Source: Polydrusus tereticollis (taxonomy: Eukaryota; Arthropoda; Insecta; Coleoptera; Curculionidae). Taken from it: DNA of 64,000 nt. A model generated the notes under the pieces. It saw only the letters and a program-made list of their open reading frames with translations. It searched no databases and had not been told where the DNA came from. The number at the start of each line of letters is the position of its first letter. The first letter of the stretch is position 1. Position numbers and translations under genes: made by a program. Location: contig OY987331.1 of the NCBI GenBank assembly GCA_963920685.1, forward strand, positions 50,034,523 to 50,098,522, in the 5' to 3' direction. Below are positions 33,735-45,197 of this stretch, in pieces.

Positions 33735-33874
33735 TACTGCCTGTTCTTTGTTTGACACTGTGTCGGCACTGTCGACCCTGCAGCCCCTGAAAAGCCGCCA
33801 CTGGTGGTTCGTTCTGAAGAACATTGGCCCATAAAAAAAACACAAATAAAAATCCGTTTTCTGTGAGGTAGAAT

Positions 33875-33884
33875 TTTATTTATT
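33875..33884 (-). promoter_or_regulatory. Candidate poly(A) signal for mesh form B
   Basis: Two overlapping AATAAA hexamers on the minus strand, about 620 bases past the form B stop codon. They are the first strong hexamers noticed in the expected 3' UTR (33884-34500). Position only; no transcript data. Confidence 0.35.
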
Positions 33885-34500
33885 TATATTCCTGAATGTA
33901 CTTTACACTGAAGCGAAGTAAAAGTTGTAAATATAAAATTGAATTCAGTAAAGAAAAATCGTATAAAAATATGAAAACCTAATAAATTCGTCAAATAAAC
34001 CAGAATAAATTTCAGTCTGAAATTTTCTTATCTATCTCCACTTTTCATTTTATCAAATTATCAAAATGTTGTACTTTCTCATACCTATAACCTAAGTAAA
34101 AATGATCATTTATATATTTACACAGACATACATCCTGCCACATTTTGACACATCGTTTATGACTTTGACAGTTATTATATACGTCACTTTAGAATCCCTA
34201 ATTATTACACATGTATTATAACCAACCTAAAACTAAAAGAACTAAACTATAAACTTATACTATCGGTATTTTGTTCATAAATATCGGAGAAACAAGGCAT
34301 TTAATTGATAGACGATGTGATCGATAATAAAAAAAAAGATTATGAAGAATTACAAAACATTTTTAAAGTTTCCTCCAGTCGAAAGTAAAAATTGAATTTG
34401 ATTTACCTGAAATGCCTCATTATCTGCCTCTAAATAACTTTCACATAAAAAAAAATTGACTTGCGATAAAACTAATCCAACACACACACACAAGTATTTT

Positions 34501-34747
34501 TTAATATATAGTCGATTCTTTACCACCAGGCGAAGCTGGAGTTTGCTGTTGATTGGTCACGGACTGATTGGTAACCTGTGAAACTGGCGACGCTGGAGTT
34601 TGCTGTTGATTGGTTACGGACTGATTGGTAACCTGTGGAACTGGCGACGCTGTCGTGACGTTACTAGTCACATTGCTCGTGAGGTCGTCGTCATCATAAT
34701 CGTCTTCAGCCGCTGTCAGCTTTTTGGCTGCAGCTTCCTGAGCTCGC
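34501..34747 (-). CDS. mesh: Mesh last exon, form B cytoplasmic tail
   Basis: Terminal coding exon of the second mesh C-terminus. The acceptor TTTTTAAG at 34748 joins in phase 2 to the exon 41998-42169. The 82 residues read RAQEAAAKKLTAAEDDYDDD, then Asn/Thr-rich sequence ending GGKESTIY and TAA at 34501. A 57-base unit is repeated in tandem (34531-34587 and 34588-34644), encoding two copies of a 19-residue motif with QVTNQSVTNQQQTPAS. It would lie in the cytoplasm. The family assignment depends on splicing to the membrane exon, not on this sequence itself. Confidence 0.75.
34531..34644 (-). repeat. 57-bp tandem repeat inside mesh form B tail
   Basis: Two in-frame copies differ at a few bases, and part of a third unit follows at 34645. 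The repeat length is a multiple of three, so copy number can change without a frameshift. Confidence 0.9.
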
Positions 34748-35019
34748 CTTAAAAATGATTAGGTACCAATCAAGAGTCGGTCAATTTTTTTTATATGTAC
34801 AGGTAATATGAGAACGTTTAATTTAGGATAGCCATACTAAGAAATAAATAAGTTAAAATAAAAGAAAATGCGCGCTTCGTCCACCATATTGTGGGTAATT
34901 ATTCGGAAAGCTGGATACAGCGAATTTTTCGCTAATTTTTAATTAAATTACCAAATCCCAATAACCGGACGTGTGACAAGTCAAAATTTGCAGTATTGCC
35001 ATGTTTGTTATTCTTAACA

Positions 35020-35620
35020 AAATATTTAGAAAGATAAAGGAGTATAAAGAGTTATGGTTGCAAAAGGACTGTGAGGAATTTGAGAAACTGTAGCAGAAAC
35101 ATGATACCTTCAATATGCACAGAAAAATTAAAGAAGCGACTGGGCTCAAAGAAATATACGACAAGGGACAACTGCCAGACGAATGGCTGGTATTAATATT
35201 CATACCATGCCCGAAAAAGAAAAATGCTACAAAATGTTAAAATCATAGAATAAGTAGTCACAAATCTATAGAAAACTGGAAGAAAATATCACGGTGTTGG
35301 TTTCAAGAATGGTTTGGGAACCAGGCTCTATTTATTATTCAAGTTCTAGTTGAAAGATCACGTGACGTTAACTGTTTGAGAAATCCTTTAATAAGGTTGA
35401 ACACCGATAGATGATAAAGAAATACGCTTAATTAGAAATTTGTACGCGAATCAACGAGCAGTTGTCCGGGTAGAACACGAACTGTCCCCGGACTTCTAGG
35501 TAGAAAGGGGAGTCCGTCAGAGATGCATGCTCTCCCCAATACTCTTCAATGCATACTCAGAGGGCTTGTTTAGAAAGGCACTACGACATGTAGAGGGAAT
35601 CTCTGTAAACTTTAATATTT
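35020..35620 (+). pseudogene. LINE reverse transcriptase remnant
   Basis: The phrases GQLPDEWLVLIFIPCPKKK and, after several stops, RGVRQRCMLSPILFNAYSEG are conserved finger and palm blocks of insect non-LTR reverse transcriptases. The catalytic FADD region is missing. It lies in the mesh intron between the form B exons, antisense to mesh. Confidence 0.65.
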
Positions 35621-35999
35621 TTTTTCTCAAAAGCTAGTTAAGGTGTATGCAAAATAATATCACTGTATCGATCTTTCCAAATATAATAAAGGGTATGTTT
35701 ATAAAGAAGAATGAAGGGCTTATGATATTTCCAGTAGAACAACATAGTAAACGAAGACTGGTTATAGAACTAAGATTTTGATTGTAAGACCCATTTAAAT
35801 TATTTAATACGTCCTTATTATTTTAAGTCGATAGTAGAAATTGGATATAGCTGATGACGCCGGGCGCCGCCAAACATGTTAAAGTCGTATTTATATTACT
35901 TTAGAGTCACGATAAAGATTAGGCATCATTGATGCTGATTGACAACTCAGCACAAATCAATGGAGAACTGTTAAGTTTAGTTTTGTTTACAAAATGACA

Positions 36000-37740
36000 A
36001 AATGAGAAAGAATAACATATTTTGTTAGGCAAAGCAAGGCTTTAGGCTTTAGTTAAGTTTTGCAAGTCTGTGAATGTGTATTGTGTACCGTGTGTAACAT
36101 CTACCCGCACACAAAAAATGGGTGGTGTTTTTTGAAAACTGTCTATCTGAAGAACTTTTGAAGGCTTGCCAATTTTTTTTTTTGCTATAACAGCACATAA
36201 TGCAAATGTGGAACGAGTTTTTCCAATAATTACAACTCAGTGGTCTAAAGAACGAAACAGACTTTTGCTGGACTCTGTAACATATATTATCATGACGAGC
36301 TTTAATTTTGCAATGACTTGTAACGAGTTTTATGAATTTAGGTATGTCACTACCTGAAAATTCAGGTATTTTAAAAGAAGTAAAAGGAAAAACTAAGTAC
36401 ACCTAGGTTACATATTAAACTTAATAATCGTATATGTCATTATGTGTATAATATATGGTAAAAAATGACAATAAAATTTATATAAAAAAAATAAATTTCG
36501 TTTTTCATTTGCTGCGCCTCCAAAGAAAAATGTCCGGACTTTGTCCGGAATTTCGGGTCTGTTTGTCCTGAATAATATTCTAGATACATGGTATAACCCT
36601 AGACTCTCAGAGGGTATTATCAAAGGTTCTGTATTGGAGCGGACCCTCGCGTTTTGGCGTCCATTGGACAACTCAGTACAGAAAGGCTTATGTTTTGCGG
36701 CCATGACCAAGTTAAAAATATACCGTATGGATTTACGGTTGAGCCTTATGGATTTAAGGTGTAGTGGCAAGGGTGCACTACGTGTACGGGAGCGGACCCT
36801 CGCGTTTTGGCGTCCATTGCACCACTCCGTACGTGAGGCATTATATAACTGTTATTCAAGTAAAATAATAGTCATTCATGCAAGAGTTTTTGGAAAAAGA
36901 TAAAAAGAGACAAAGTGTTGATTTATTATTTATAATGTGTGAAGTTGAATTAGGGTATGCTCATATTGTTTTATTTACTTACAGGAAGACATCCAATTCC
37001 TGACCGGTACCATCAAGAACATAAGTAGCCTTCGACCTGTTTTGTCAGCAATTATGAATGTTTGAGAAAAAGGTTAATTGATTTAAATCTAATTTTAATT
37101 ATGCAAAGAGAAAAAAATATATCTGACAAATAAACGCTCAGCGCCTCTGACATGTAAATTTATTAATTTAAATTTTATCCTGCTACATGATGAATTATTG
37201 AAGACTTGGTTTTAGTGGAGGAAGAAATTTCTTTGAAAGCCATCTTATCAATTACGGAAACTGTAAAAGAAGCATACTTAATACTCTTATCACTTTGGTA
37301 GGGCTGATTATATTGGCCTAAACAGCTTTTATCATTCAATTGATTGGGTCAATGTTATAAGATCCATTAAAAACGTGAATGAAGCGAAGAGTATTTTTGA
37401 TGAGTTATATTGTGGAACTTTAGCCAGCCTGTTCCTGTTTACGGTCTAAAAAATCCAAAGTTGTCTAAGGGCCAGTTGTATAGGTTTCGTTTAAACTGCA
37501 AGCTACGGTTAGACAGTAGTTTCGTGTCAAATGTCCTTTGTATACCCAACTATAACGACCATCTGGAGTTTAACTATCAACTGACAGAGTGAACACCAGC
37601 TAAACTTCAAGCTTCGTTTAAGCACATGCGCAGACGGAGAAAATTAGATGTTTTGACATTTTTCGCCCTTTTAGAATTTTTAGTTTTTGCCATTTTTATG
37701 CTAAGTTTTGTGTTGAGTTCTGTGGTGTTGTGTTAGTACC
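36000..37740. other. Mesh intron without recognised element
   Basis: One notable direct repeat: GAGCGGACCCTCGCGTTTTG and ten further bases occur at about 36637 and again at about 36790. Frames on both strands (36049-36402, 36408-36770, 36541-36903) overlap and resemble nothing known. Confidence 0.4.
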
Positions 37741-37750
37741 TAGTTATAAA

Positions 37751-38478
37751 TAGGGTTGGGCGATTTTAAATTTTCACAATCGATTGTCGATTGTTAAAAA
37801 TAATCGATTATTTCGATTAATCGAAAAACAATCGGTTAATTAAATAACAAATGATTTATTAAGAAACAATCGATTAATCTGTTAATAATCAATTAATTGA
37901 TGAATTAATCTTGCATGCCCAACAACTAAAAATCTCCGGGCAATATCTAGGTTCAAGATGGCAACCTTACCTTACAGCAAACAACTAAAGTTAAAAATAA
38001 TTTTACTTATTATATTAGATTATTATCTAATTAATGTTTGAAATATTCAAATTTAGTTATTTTTTTATAGAAAAAATTTTAAAAAAATTAAGGCACGCCT
38101 CTTTTCATTTCTTATAATTGCCTCACTTGGTTAGCCTAGATCTTTTATTACTTTGTTTTCTTTGAAAAATTCCAGCAAACAGTAAACATAATACGGGGCA
38201 CAAATTTTATTTTAACGTTATATATTACTGTTTTTTCTTCAAGAAAAAAAAGCATAATATTGTATTATGTTTATATGTAGATACATTAGATAGTTTATTC
38301 CAACAGGAGAATTCGCTCAGCAGGCTGCACACTAGAGTTATGAATATTCATAATCGAATAATCGAAAAACAATCGATTAATCGAAAAATGATCGATTAAT
38401 CGATTTTTAAAATTTTCCCAATCGTTTAATCGATTAATTGATTATTAATCGATTAATCGATTATTTTGCCCACCACTA
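37751..38478. mobile_element. hAT-like non-autonomous element rich in ATCGATTAATCGAT
   Basis: Left end TAGGGTTGGGCGATTTTAAA and right end inverse TAGTGGTGGGCAAAATAATC. Flanking identical sequence TAGTTATAAA at 37741-37750 and 38479-38488 contains the 8 bases expected for hAT. Both subterminal regions carry many copies of TCGATTAATCGA-like motifs, a likely transposase-binding array. Confidence 0.75.
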
Positions 38479-39039
38479 TAGTTATAAATTGAAAAAATGG
38501 ACATTTTTAAAATTTTTGATGAATTTTCTGATAATGATGACGAAGATTAATATTGCGGGCCTTTGCAGTTCTCTTTCTATTACATATGGGATCTTTATTA
38601 AAATCCTTAACAAGAAATATCAAAAGTTCTATTTCTCGGCCTGAAAAATTGGTTGTTTTAGGGACCGTATAAGAAGCAACATCCATGACGTAAAACAAAT
38701 TAACTGAGAATAACTTTAAAAACGTTTCTTAAAACACTAGAAATATTCAAGGTTTTAAAATTAATAAAAATACGTGAGACTGTCAACTGTCAAAAGTGGA
38801 AATTAGTATTGACAAATATATATGAAGTGAAGTTAGCTTCTATAATGTTAACCAGAAAGTATACAAGGAACAAATTGAAAGTTTTGGTTCAAACTTAAGC
38901 TGAAACCTATGATTAAACTTAGGTTTAAACTCTAGATTAAACAAAACCTATACAATTGGCCCTAAATGGTATACGAATTAACTCAAAAACTTAATTTTCC
39001 AAAACAAAAGATATAAACAAACTAATTTGTAGGCAACGT

Positions 39040-40462
39040 AATATTTTAAAGCAAACTTGTTATCTTAATGATATACAAAACCTCAAAAAGGATTTAAATA
39101 ATGACGCAAAAAAGTTTTGGAATTTTGTGATTTCAAGGAAGGGGAGCAGCCAAGGAGCAGCGGTATCCCTAGTTATATACATTTGGACGGGCGGAAGGGA
39201 ACAGAATAATTCTGTTCCCGTCTGCCATGGGCAGTCAATAGTGGAAGTATTTAGGTCACATTTTCAAAATGTATTTAAACTTGATGTTGATTATAGCAAT
39301 CTGACAGATTACAGTAATAACAGTGATTTGCACTTGAATTCCGTTTCAGTCACTTAGTGAGAGATCTTTTACAGTATTCTAAATCTGAATCAAAATAAAG
39401 GACCCGGTACTGATGGCATAACTCCAAGATTCTTGGTCAACTGTGTTTATTCTCTGTCTAAGCCTTTATATTTGCTTCTTAAGCTTTCAATTGAGAATGG
39501 TGTTTCTCCTGAGCAGTGGAAGTATGCCTTTGTTACTCCTATATTTAAGTCTGGTGACCAATCAGATGCAAAAAAATACAGACCGATTTGTTTTTTTGTT
39601 TCACAAGAGATATCCGTTGCATCTGGTGTGCCACAGGACAGCCATTTAGGGCTCTACTTATTTATAATCTTCGTTAACGATTTAAAGTTGGAAATCTTGT
39701 TTTTATGGCCTTTCATTTTTGCCGATGAGAATTCTTGAGTAAACTTTATGATGCTTTGAAAATCCAGGGGGACTTAAACAGAATGTATGAGCGGTGTGCC
39801 AGAAAGAAAATGGGTCTAATCATTAAAAAATGCAAAATAGTTACTTTTGATCACAAAATTCATCCACTTAACCATGACTAAAAATTGAATCATTGTATTT
39901 TGAAAAGAGTTACCATTTAGGGGTGCACTTGGATGTTAAATTGGCTTTCCATATTCACTATGAATACATTGTCAACAAGTCATTACAGTTTCATTGGAAC
40001 AAATATTAGAGATTTTCAAATTATTAACAGCGATTTACAAAATCCTTGTTAGGTCATATTTGGTATACTTTTCTTGTATGTGGTGACCGTCGATATTTAA
40101 AACATATTCAAAATATCAAAAAGGTACAAAAAAAAATTTGTTAGATTTATTTCACACAACTTTAGGTTGCCTGTTGTCTCCTGATGGTTTGAGGCGGAGA
40201 CTGAATTTGGACTCGCTTTCTGAACGTAGAATCAAATTTGATATATATTTCCTATTTAGATTAGTGAATGGAATAATTGAATGCATTTACATCGGGTTTA
40301 CTTTCGCGTTCCACCAAGGGACACAAGAAATCATCTTCTTTTTGCACTTGACCATCATAGATGCAACTACAGTAAATTCTCTCCCTTACCTAGAGTTGTT
40401 AAAAATGGAAACAGAATTACCAATGACTTTTTTTAACACTTCCCTCGTTTCCTTTTGCTTCT
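39040..40462 (+). pseudogene. Jockey-like LINE reverse transcriptase, decayed
   Basis: Ordered fragments are KKFWNF... with a SYIHLDG-like block, then GQSIVEVFRSHFQNVFKL, GPGTDGITPRFLVNCVYS, SPEQWKYAFVTPIFKSGDQS, KKYRPI and SGVPQDSHLGLYLFIIFVND. This order and wording are those of jockey/CR1-type RT. The FADD block is degraded (FADENS). The frame ends LVSFCF with TAG at about 40462, followed by a short 3' tail. Several stops and shifts make it inactive. It lies in a mesh intron, antisense to mesh. Confidence 0.7.
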
Positions 40463-40469
40463 AGACTTT

Positions 40470-41990
40470 TAATGTGATTACAGTATTGTATTAGTGTATA
40501 AGAGCTGATTTACCTTTAACTGGTATAATAATTAGTATTAATTTGCTAATTAAAAATTGTAATTGGGTCTTTCTTGCCTGTCGATAAATAAATAGTTTTA
40601 TCTGCTAATACATATCGTGGAGGAAGATCGCATTTTGACTATATCTTTAAATTTAAATGGATAAGTGTTTAAAGTTGATGGATGTTAAACTAAAGTATGC
40701 TGGTGCCGCTTTTACCTCCCACTTCTTATAGCGCCTGGCAAATCAATATTATTCGTATGTTCACGTAAATATAATACCAAACGTGTATACAGGGTGTATC
40801 TAAAAGATCTAGACAAAATGCTAGCACAAATTCCTAAGGCTCAAATATAACGATCTAGCCCAACTTACCATAGTCCAAAAGATGATAGTTATATACAGGG
40901 TGTTCATTAAACATAGGACAAAAACTAAAGGGGTTATTCCCTGGACTATTCTTAGAATATTTTGTTCTTTGATGAATTTTGAAAAGTCGCTCTGTGTCGA
41001 AGATACAGGGCGAGAAAAATTTTTGACAAAACCATTTTGTATTTTTCATATATTTGTATCATGTACCTATTTTTTTTTAATTTGTTAATATTTTCAAAAC
41101 CCGTCGTTATTTCGAAAACTACTGATATTAGGAACAAATTATATTATATCAAAAGTGTAACAAATTTAAAGTAAAAACTATAAATGAAAAAATATACAGG
41201 GTGTTACATTTAAAAATATAAAATTCGTTCGAATTCCAGACAAACTAAAAAGCTGACAACAACGCCAATATCGTCATTCGGTGCGTCAGATACTCTTGCA
41301 CAACTGTACCAAATTTGGTTTAAATCGGCCAATAAATTGTGATGTTATTAAGCCGTTTCCCGACTTTATACACACACTGTATATTAGATAGTGCCCATAT
41401 TTTGCTTTAACTCGGTTGTTTAATATTTATAACAATCATAATTTTGAAGTCTGTCAGTCCGTCCCTGGCGACCACTCTAAGTCGGCGATTTTCGCAACGG
41501 AATGATGCTGAGGGCTCAACTTATTTCAGCCATGAATCGTGCGGCGTTGGTCACGATCGGCTGCGGCTCGCTATATGCAATTTTAATGCTACTGAGGGCT
41601 GCGGAAATTTCAGCCGGCAGTCGGCTTGAAAAGATAAGGGTTGCGTGTGTCGGTCGTTTGTTTCGCGCTATTTACGTATAATTATGGTAGTATAGGTTAA
41701 TAATTATGGCAAATTTTTTGTTTCGGTAAAATATAGATCAGTGGACTTTACATACAAGAGATAAATAAGTACCCCTAAATTACGTACCTACTTACTAAGA
41801 TAATAATTTGTATTTTTTATGTATAAATAAAAAAATGTTTTATTTGATTTCATTACTTTGGTAGGTACTCACAATTATTTAAAAACTGTGCTAGATTGGG
41901 TTAGATAGTCATATTTAAGCTTTAGAAATTTGTGCTGCATAACCTGTTACGAGACATCCTGTATAAATGTCATAGTGAATGTCACGTCAA
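40470..41990. other. Mesh intron with scattered TATACAGGGTGT termini
   Basis: The motif TATACAGGGTGT or a close variant occurs at about 40789, 40893 and 41196, and ATCCTGTATAAA at about 41956. These are typical tips of Tc1/mariner-derived MITEs, but I could not pair them into defined elements. No coding region was recognised. Confidence 0.5.
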
Positions 41991-41997
41991 ATCTTAC

Positions 41998-42169
41998 CTC
42001 TTCTGATCATCGTAGTTGTTCTGAAGCAGTTCCTCTTCTTCCCGTTCTTTTTGTTTCTTCTTAAGGAACAAGTACGCCAAATAAACAAACAACAATATCA
42101 GTGGAACCATTATAACCATTATAATGCCAGAAGCCGTGGCAGCTTGTCTCTGAGAATACTCTTGCTGAC
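41998..42169 (-). CDS. mesh: Mesh alternative membrane exon, form B
   Basis: Acceptor TATATAG and donor AG|GTAAGA. It enters in phase 1 from the Sushi exon (C + GT gives Arg) and leaves in phase 2 into 34747. The protein is QQEYSQRQAATASGIIMVIM, a hydrophobic membrane span to about LAYLF, then a stop-transfer cluster KKKQKEREEEELL. Its opening QQEYSQRQ is identical to that of the form A exon at 48281-48897, so the two look like a duplicated, mutually exclusive pair. Confidence 0.85.
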
Positions 42170-42209
42170 CTATATATTTACAGTTAATTATGTTAAATCC
42201 GTTTGACAT

Positions 42210-43800
42210 TTAAACAATAGATTAATTGACACTTGTCATAAGTTCACTTGACGAGTAATCTTGTGTTTAACTATCAACGCTGTCAGATCGACATGACAGC
42301 AAAAGTATTGCAAAATGAGTGCCTACTATATCTCCCACACTATTAGTTAAAAATTAATTTGAAGGGTTGGGTTTATGGGAATAGTAAAATAACAAGGCAG
42401 GTACTATTCCGCAAACTAGGAATATACCTTGCACTACTCATACCAAGTCCAAATTACTCAAATTAAACAATATTCCTAGCATGTGGAACATCCCTTTTTT
42501 TTAAATAAAATGCAGTTTTATTAAGTTCAAAAAAAAAAACGAAACGCAACTGTACAAACTGTAAAAAACAAAGACACGTATATATATATGTATATATAAC
42601 TTAAACTTATAAATAATGGTAACTTTTATAAACTTATACTTTAAAATAAGAACGCTCGCTTTGGGTACATTTAACTTGCAAATATTATCTAACAAATAGC
42701 CAGACAGTTAAGTTTGAATTCGATCTAAAGAACTTTGAATTGGCATTAGCCATAACAAACTTTGGTAAATTGTTCCAAATAAGAACGAGTGTAAACTGGC
42801 CTTAGATGCAAATGAACAAGTAAAGTGCTTACAAAAGTAGTAAAAATATATTTTATTCCACATGCTAAGAAGTTTACTCAACACTGCGGCAAAACTACAA
42901 TTTCTATCACAAAAAATTACACTTTATGAAACCTGTTTTTTAAACGTAATAATAATATATTCAATTGATATCAATAACATGCCGTCTTGGGTTTGCTCTT
43001 TAAATGCTTTTTAAGTAAGAGAATTTTTTCTGTCCTAGGCACAGATTACTCCTACCAGATGCGAATCTACGCTTCCGACGACATTCCCCAAACGTATATT
43101 TTTTCGTCTCGGTGGAGTAGATAATAGGGGTCAATGTAATTACATCAGTTTTGTTGCGTTTACTTTACTGTACTGTAATTTGTATTGTCGTATAATTTTA
43201 ATAATATAATTTATATAAATAAATTTTAATTAGCTTATTATAAATTAATAAAATTTGGTGTGCTACAACTTTAATGTAAAATTAATAGGGGAGCCCATAT
43301 TTGAGGGTAGCAAAATTTAGGTAAAACTTCTTATAGCCAGTCTGACGGTGCATCACCCTGTATACGGAGCTACAGGCCCTTGAATATTAAAGTGTTGTTT
43401 AATTTTCTTTATTTATTAGTATCTAAATTGCTTGTCAGATGAAACGAATACTACAAATTTTTAGATGCATTTCGAATTGAAATTTTAATTATATTAATAG
43501 CCTGCAGTTTTTAAGAGGTTCATTCAAATTTCATCGACAAGAGTTTGTGCTCACCGTAAGATCTAAATACGATAGGAACTGTTGCACACAGGGTGTATAT
43601 TAAACCCATTACACTTTTGCAAAACTTTATTGCTTCCGAAAACTTACGAGTCTTTGGCTACGACTGCTGAGGAGACAGGGGGGTAAAAGGCGTACAAAAA
43701 GTTAGTTTTAACTGTAGCGACATAGGCGTGCGGTGCCTCGTTTCATATCAATATTTTATAAGTTATTAAATTCGTAAAAACATATGAGTAGAAAAAAATG
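42210..43800. other. Mesh intron between alternative ends
   Basis: No coding region was seen. A 46-base block at 43023-43068 is the inverse complement of 48213-48259 just after the form A stop codon. ACCCTGTATAC (about 43352) and CACAGGGTGTATATT (about 43588) look like MITE tips facing each other. Confidence 0.5.
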
Positions 43801-44114
43801 TCTCTAGATTTATATAATGCGTTTTAAGTAGTGCGATTTCATTTTGATAAGCACAGCTACATACGTTTAAGTATAATTATTAATTATAAATTAAATAATA
43901 TAATTCTAAACGCCAATGCCTGTAAAATTTCTGAAGATGTCATGATGACAACAACCTTCCCACAAATTCAATATTATATACGACAGAAAGAGACAAAACT
44001 AGTATCAAGGCACAGGTGATCATTTCTGGCCCAGGAATCCGCGCTCTATTAGACGTGGGTTGCCAAATTTCCCAAAATAAAAATGATCAATTAATATTTC
44101 TTAAATATTATCTT

Positions 44115-44442
44115 CAACGATACATATGCGAGATGTTGTACGTGGCGACATCTCGTGGCAATCGAGCTATCCACCCAACCAGACCAGCGAAGACTTAGAG
44201 AAGACCAAACGCTGGAATGGAATCTAATGTCAGGTGGCGCTGAAAGCTAATTGTCGGTTTCTGCGAAAACGCGATGTAAAAGAAAGAAGTTTGTCCCTTT
44301 TCTTTTCGTCAGACCCAATCCTTGGACGCATTTCACCGTATTACGGCTCATCAGCAAGGTTATAGAGTCTGACGAAAAGAGAAGGGACCTTACAGTGCAT
44401 TTCAACACATAATGTAACGATAGATATGCGAGATGTTGCACT
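44115..44442. repeat. 300-base-spaced direct repeat around the hammerhead motif
   Basis: AACGATACATATGCGAGATG at 44117 recurs as AACGATAGATATGCGAGATG at 44417, with TTG, AC and TG matches beyond. The offset is exactly 300 bases. The hammerhead lies between the copies. This could be a target duplication, the edge of a tandem repeat unit or chance. Confidence 0.6.
44293..44388 (-). ncRNA. Hammerhead ribozyme motif, sense to mesh
   Basis: Core at 44320-44359: CCUUG, CUGAUGA, stem II GCCGU-AAU-ACGGU, GAAA, minimal stem III U-GC-G, then UC and CAAGG. CCUUG and CAAGG pair as stem I next to the core. After a small internal loop stem I continues as a 22-bp helix with one mismatch (44367-44388 with 44293-44314, GUCCCUU.../...AAGGGAC). 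Every conserved core base is present (CUGANGA, GAAA, UH). Cleavage is predicted after the C of GUC, at about 44325. A very short stem III is the form described for hammerheads of Penelope-like elements. It lies in the mesh intron between the form A and form B ends, on the transcribed strand. Confidence 0.8.
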
Positions 44443-45197
44443 TGAAGGCACTTCTGATTTGGATGGGATAATAACTATGTTATATTAAAGAACACATTGT
44501 ATAATAAAAATTTTACAATACATTCAATATCAGTCACCCCAAGTATGTCATTATTTCCATTGCAGCTAACAAGTCTTCTTATGGTCGCTGGAATCTATTT
44601 TATGTGTGAATGGAATCTGGCGGAAACAGTTCAAACAAAACGAGTATCCTTCAACGGAAAATAGTGAGCATTGATGACAATTTTTTAAGGCAATATCCTC
44701 ATGACATAAAAAAGAATTTAAGCAGATATTGCAGTAATATATCCAGACCATGGGCACAAATTAGCAGAACAATGACTAAATTTTTACCATTAAAAATCAG
44801 GCATGATTGACGGGAGATGTGGTCCTTCTTATTCAAGCCCAGGATCTTCCAGGACCCTTTACATCTCGTGCAGGTCACGCAAGTCTGCCATATGAAGATA
44901 GTAATCGCGAATCCAAGAGACGTAAAACCAAAGAAATTTGAGAACGTTAAACGTCATCAGAACTTTCTTTCGCCTTGAGTAGATGAGAAACAGGTATAGG
45001 ATATATCAAATCCCTATACAGTAGAGATCGCCAATCCACCCTCCATACCTACCAATAATCCTCCTGCCTAACCTACCACTATATCCTCCTCCACAGCCCC
45101 CCTACACCAACCTACCACTAAATTCTCCTACTTAACGACTAACTAAAAATCCCGTTTCCATTAATTTAAAACAAGTACTTAATTCAAAAAAGTAATT

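Noticed and set aside
36049..36903. Three ORFs of about 120 codons
   Set aside because: They overlap on opposite strands and contain the direct repeat; no domain recognised.
43928..43960. Hammerhead-like phrase CTGAAGA with stem TGTCA-TGA-TGACA
   Set aside because: GAAA is missing after stem II (ACAA instead), so the core fails; at best a decayed relative.
44566..44757. Cysteine-rich minus-strand ORF suggestive of a zinc finger
   Set aside because: Cysteine spacing fits no family I know and the plus strand is equally open.
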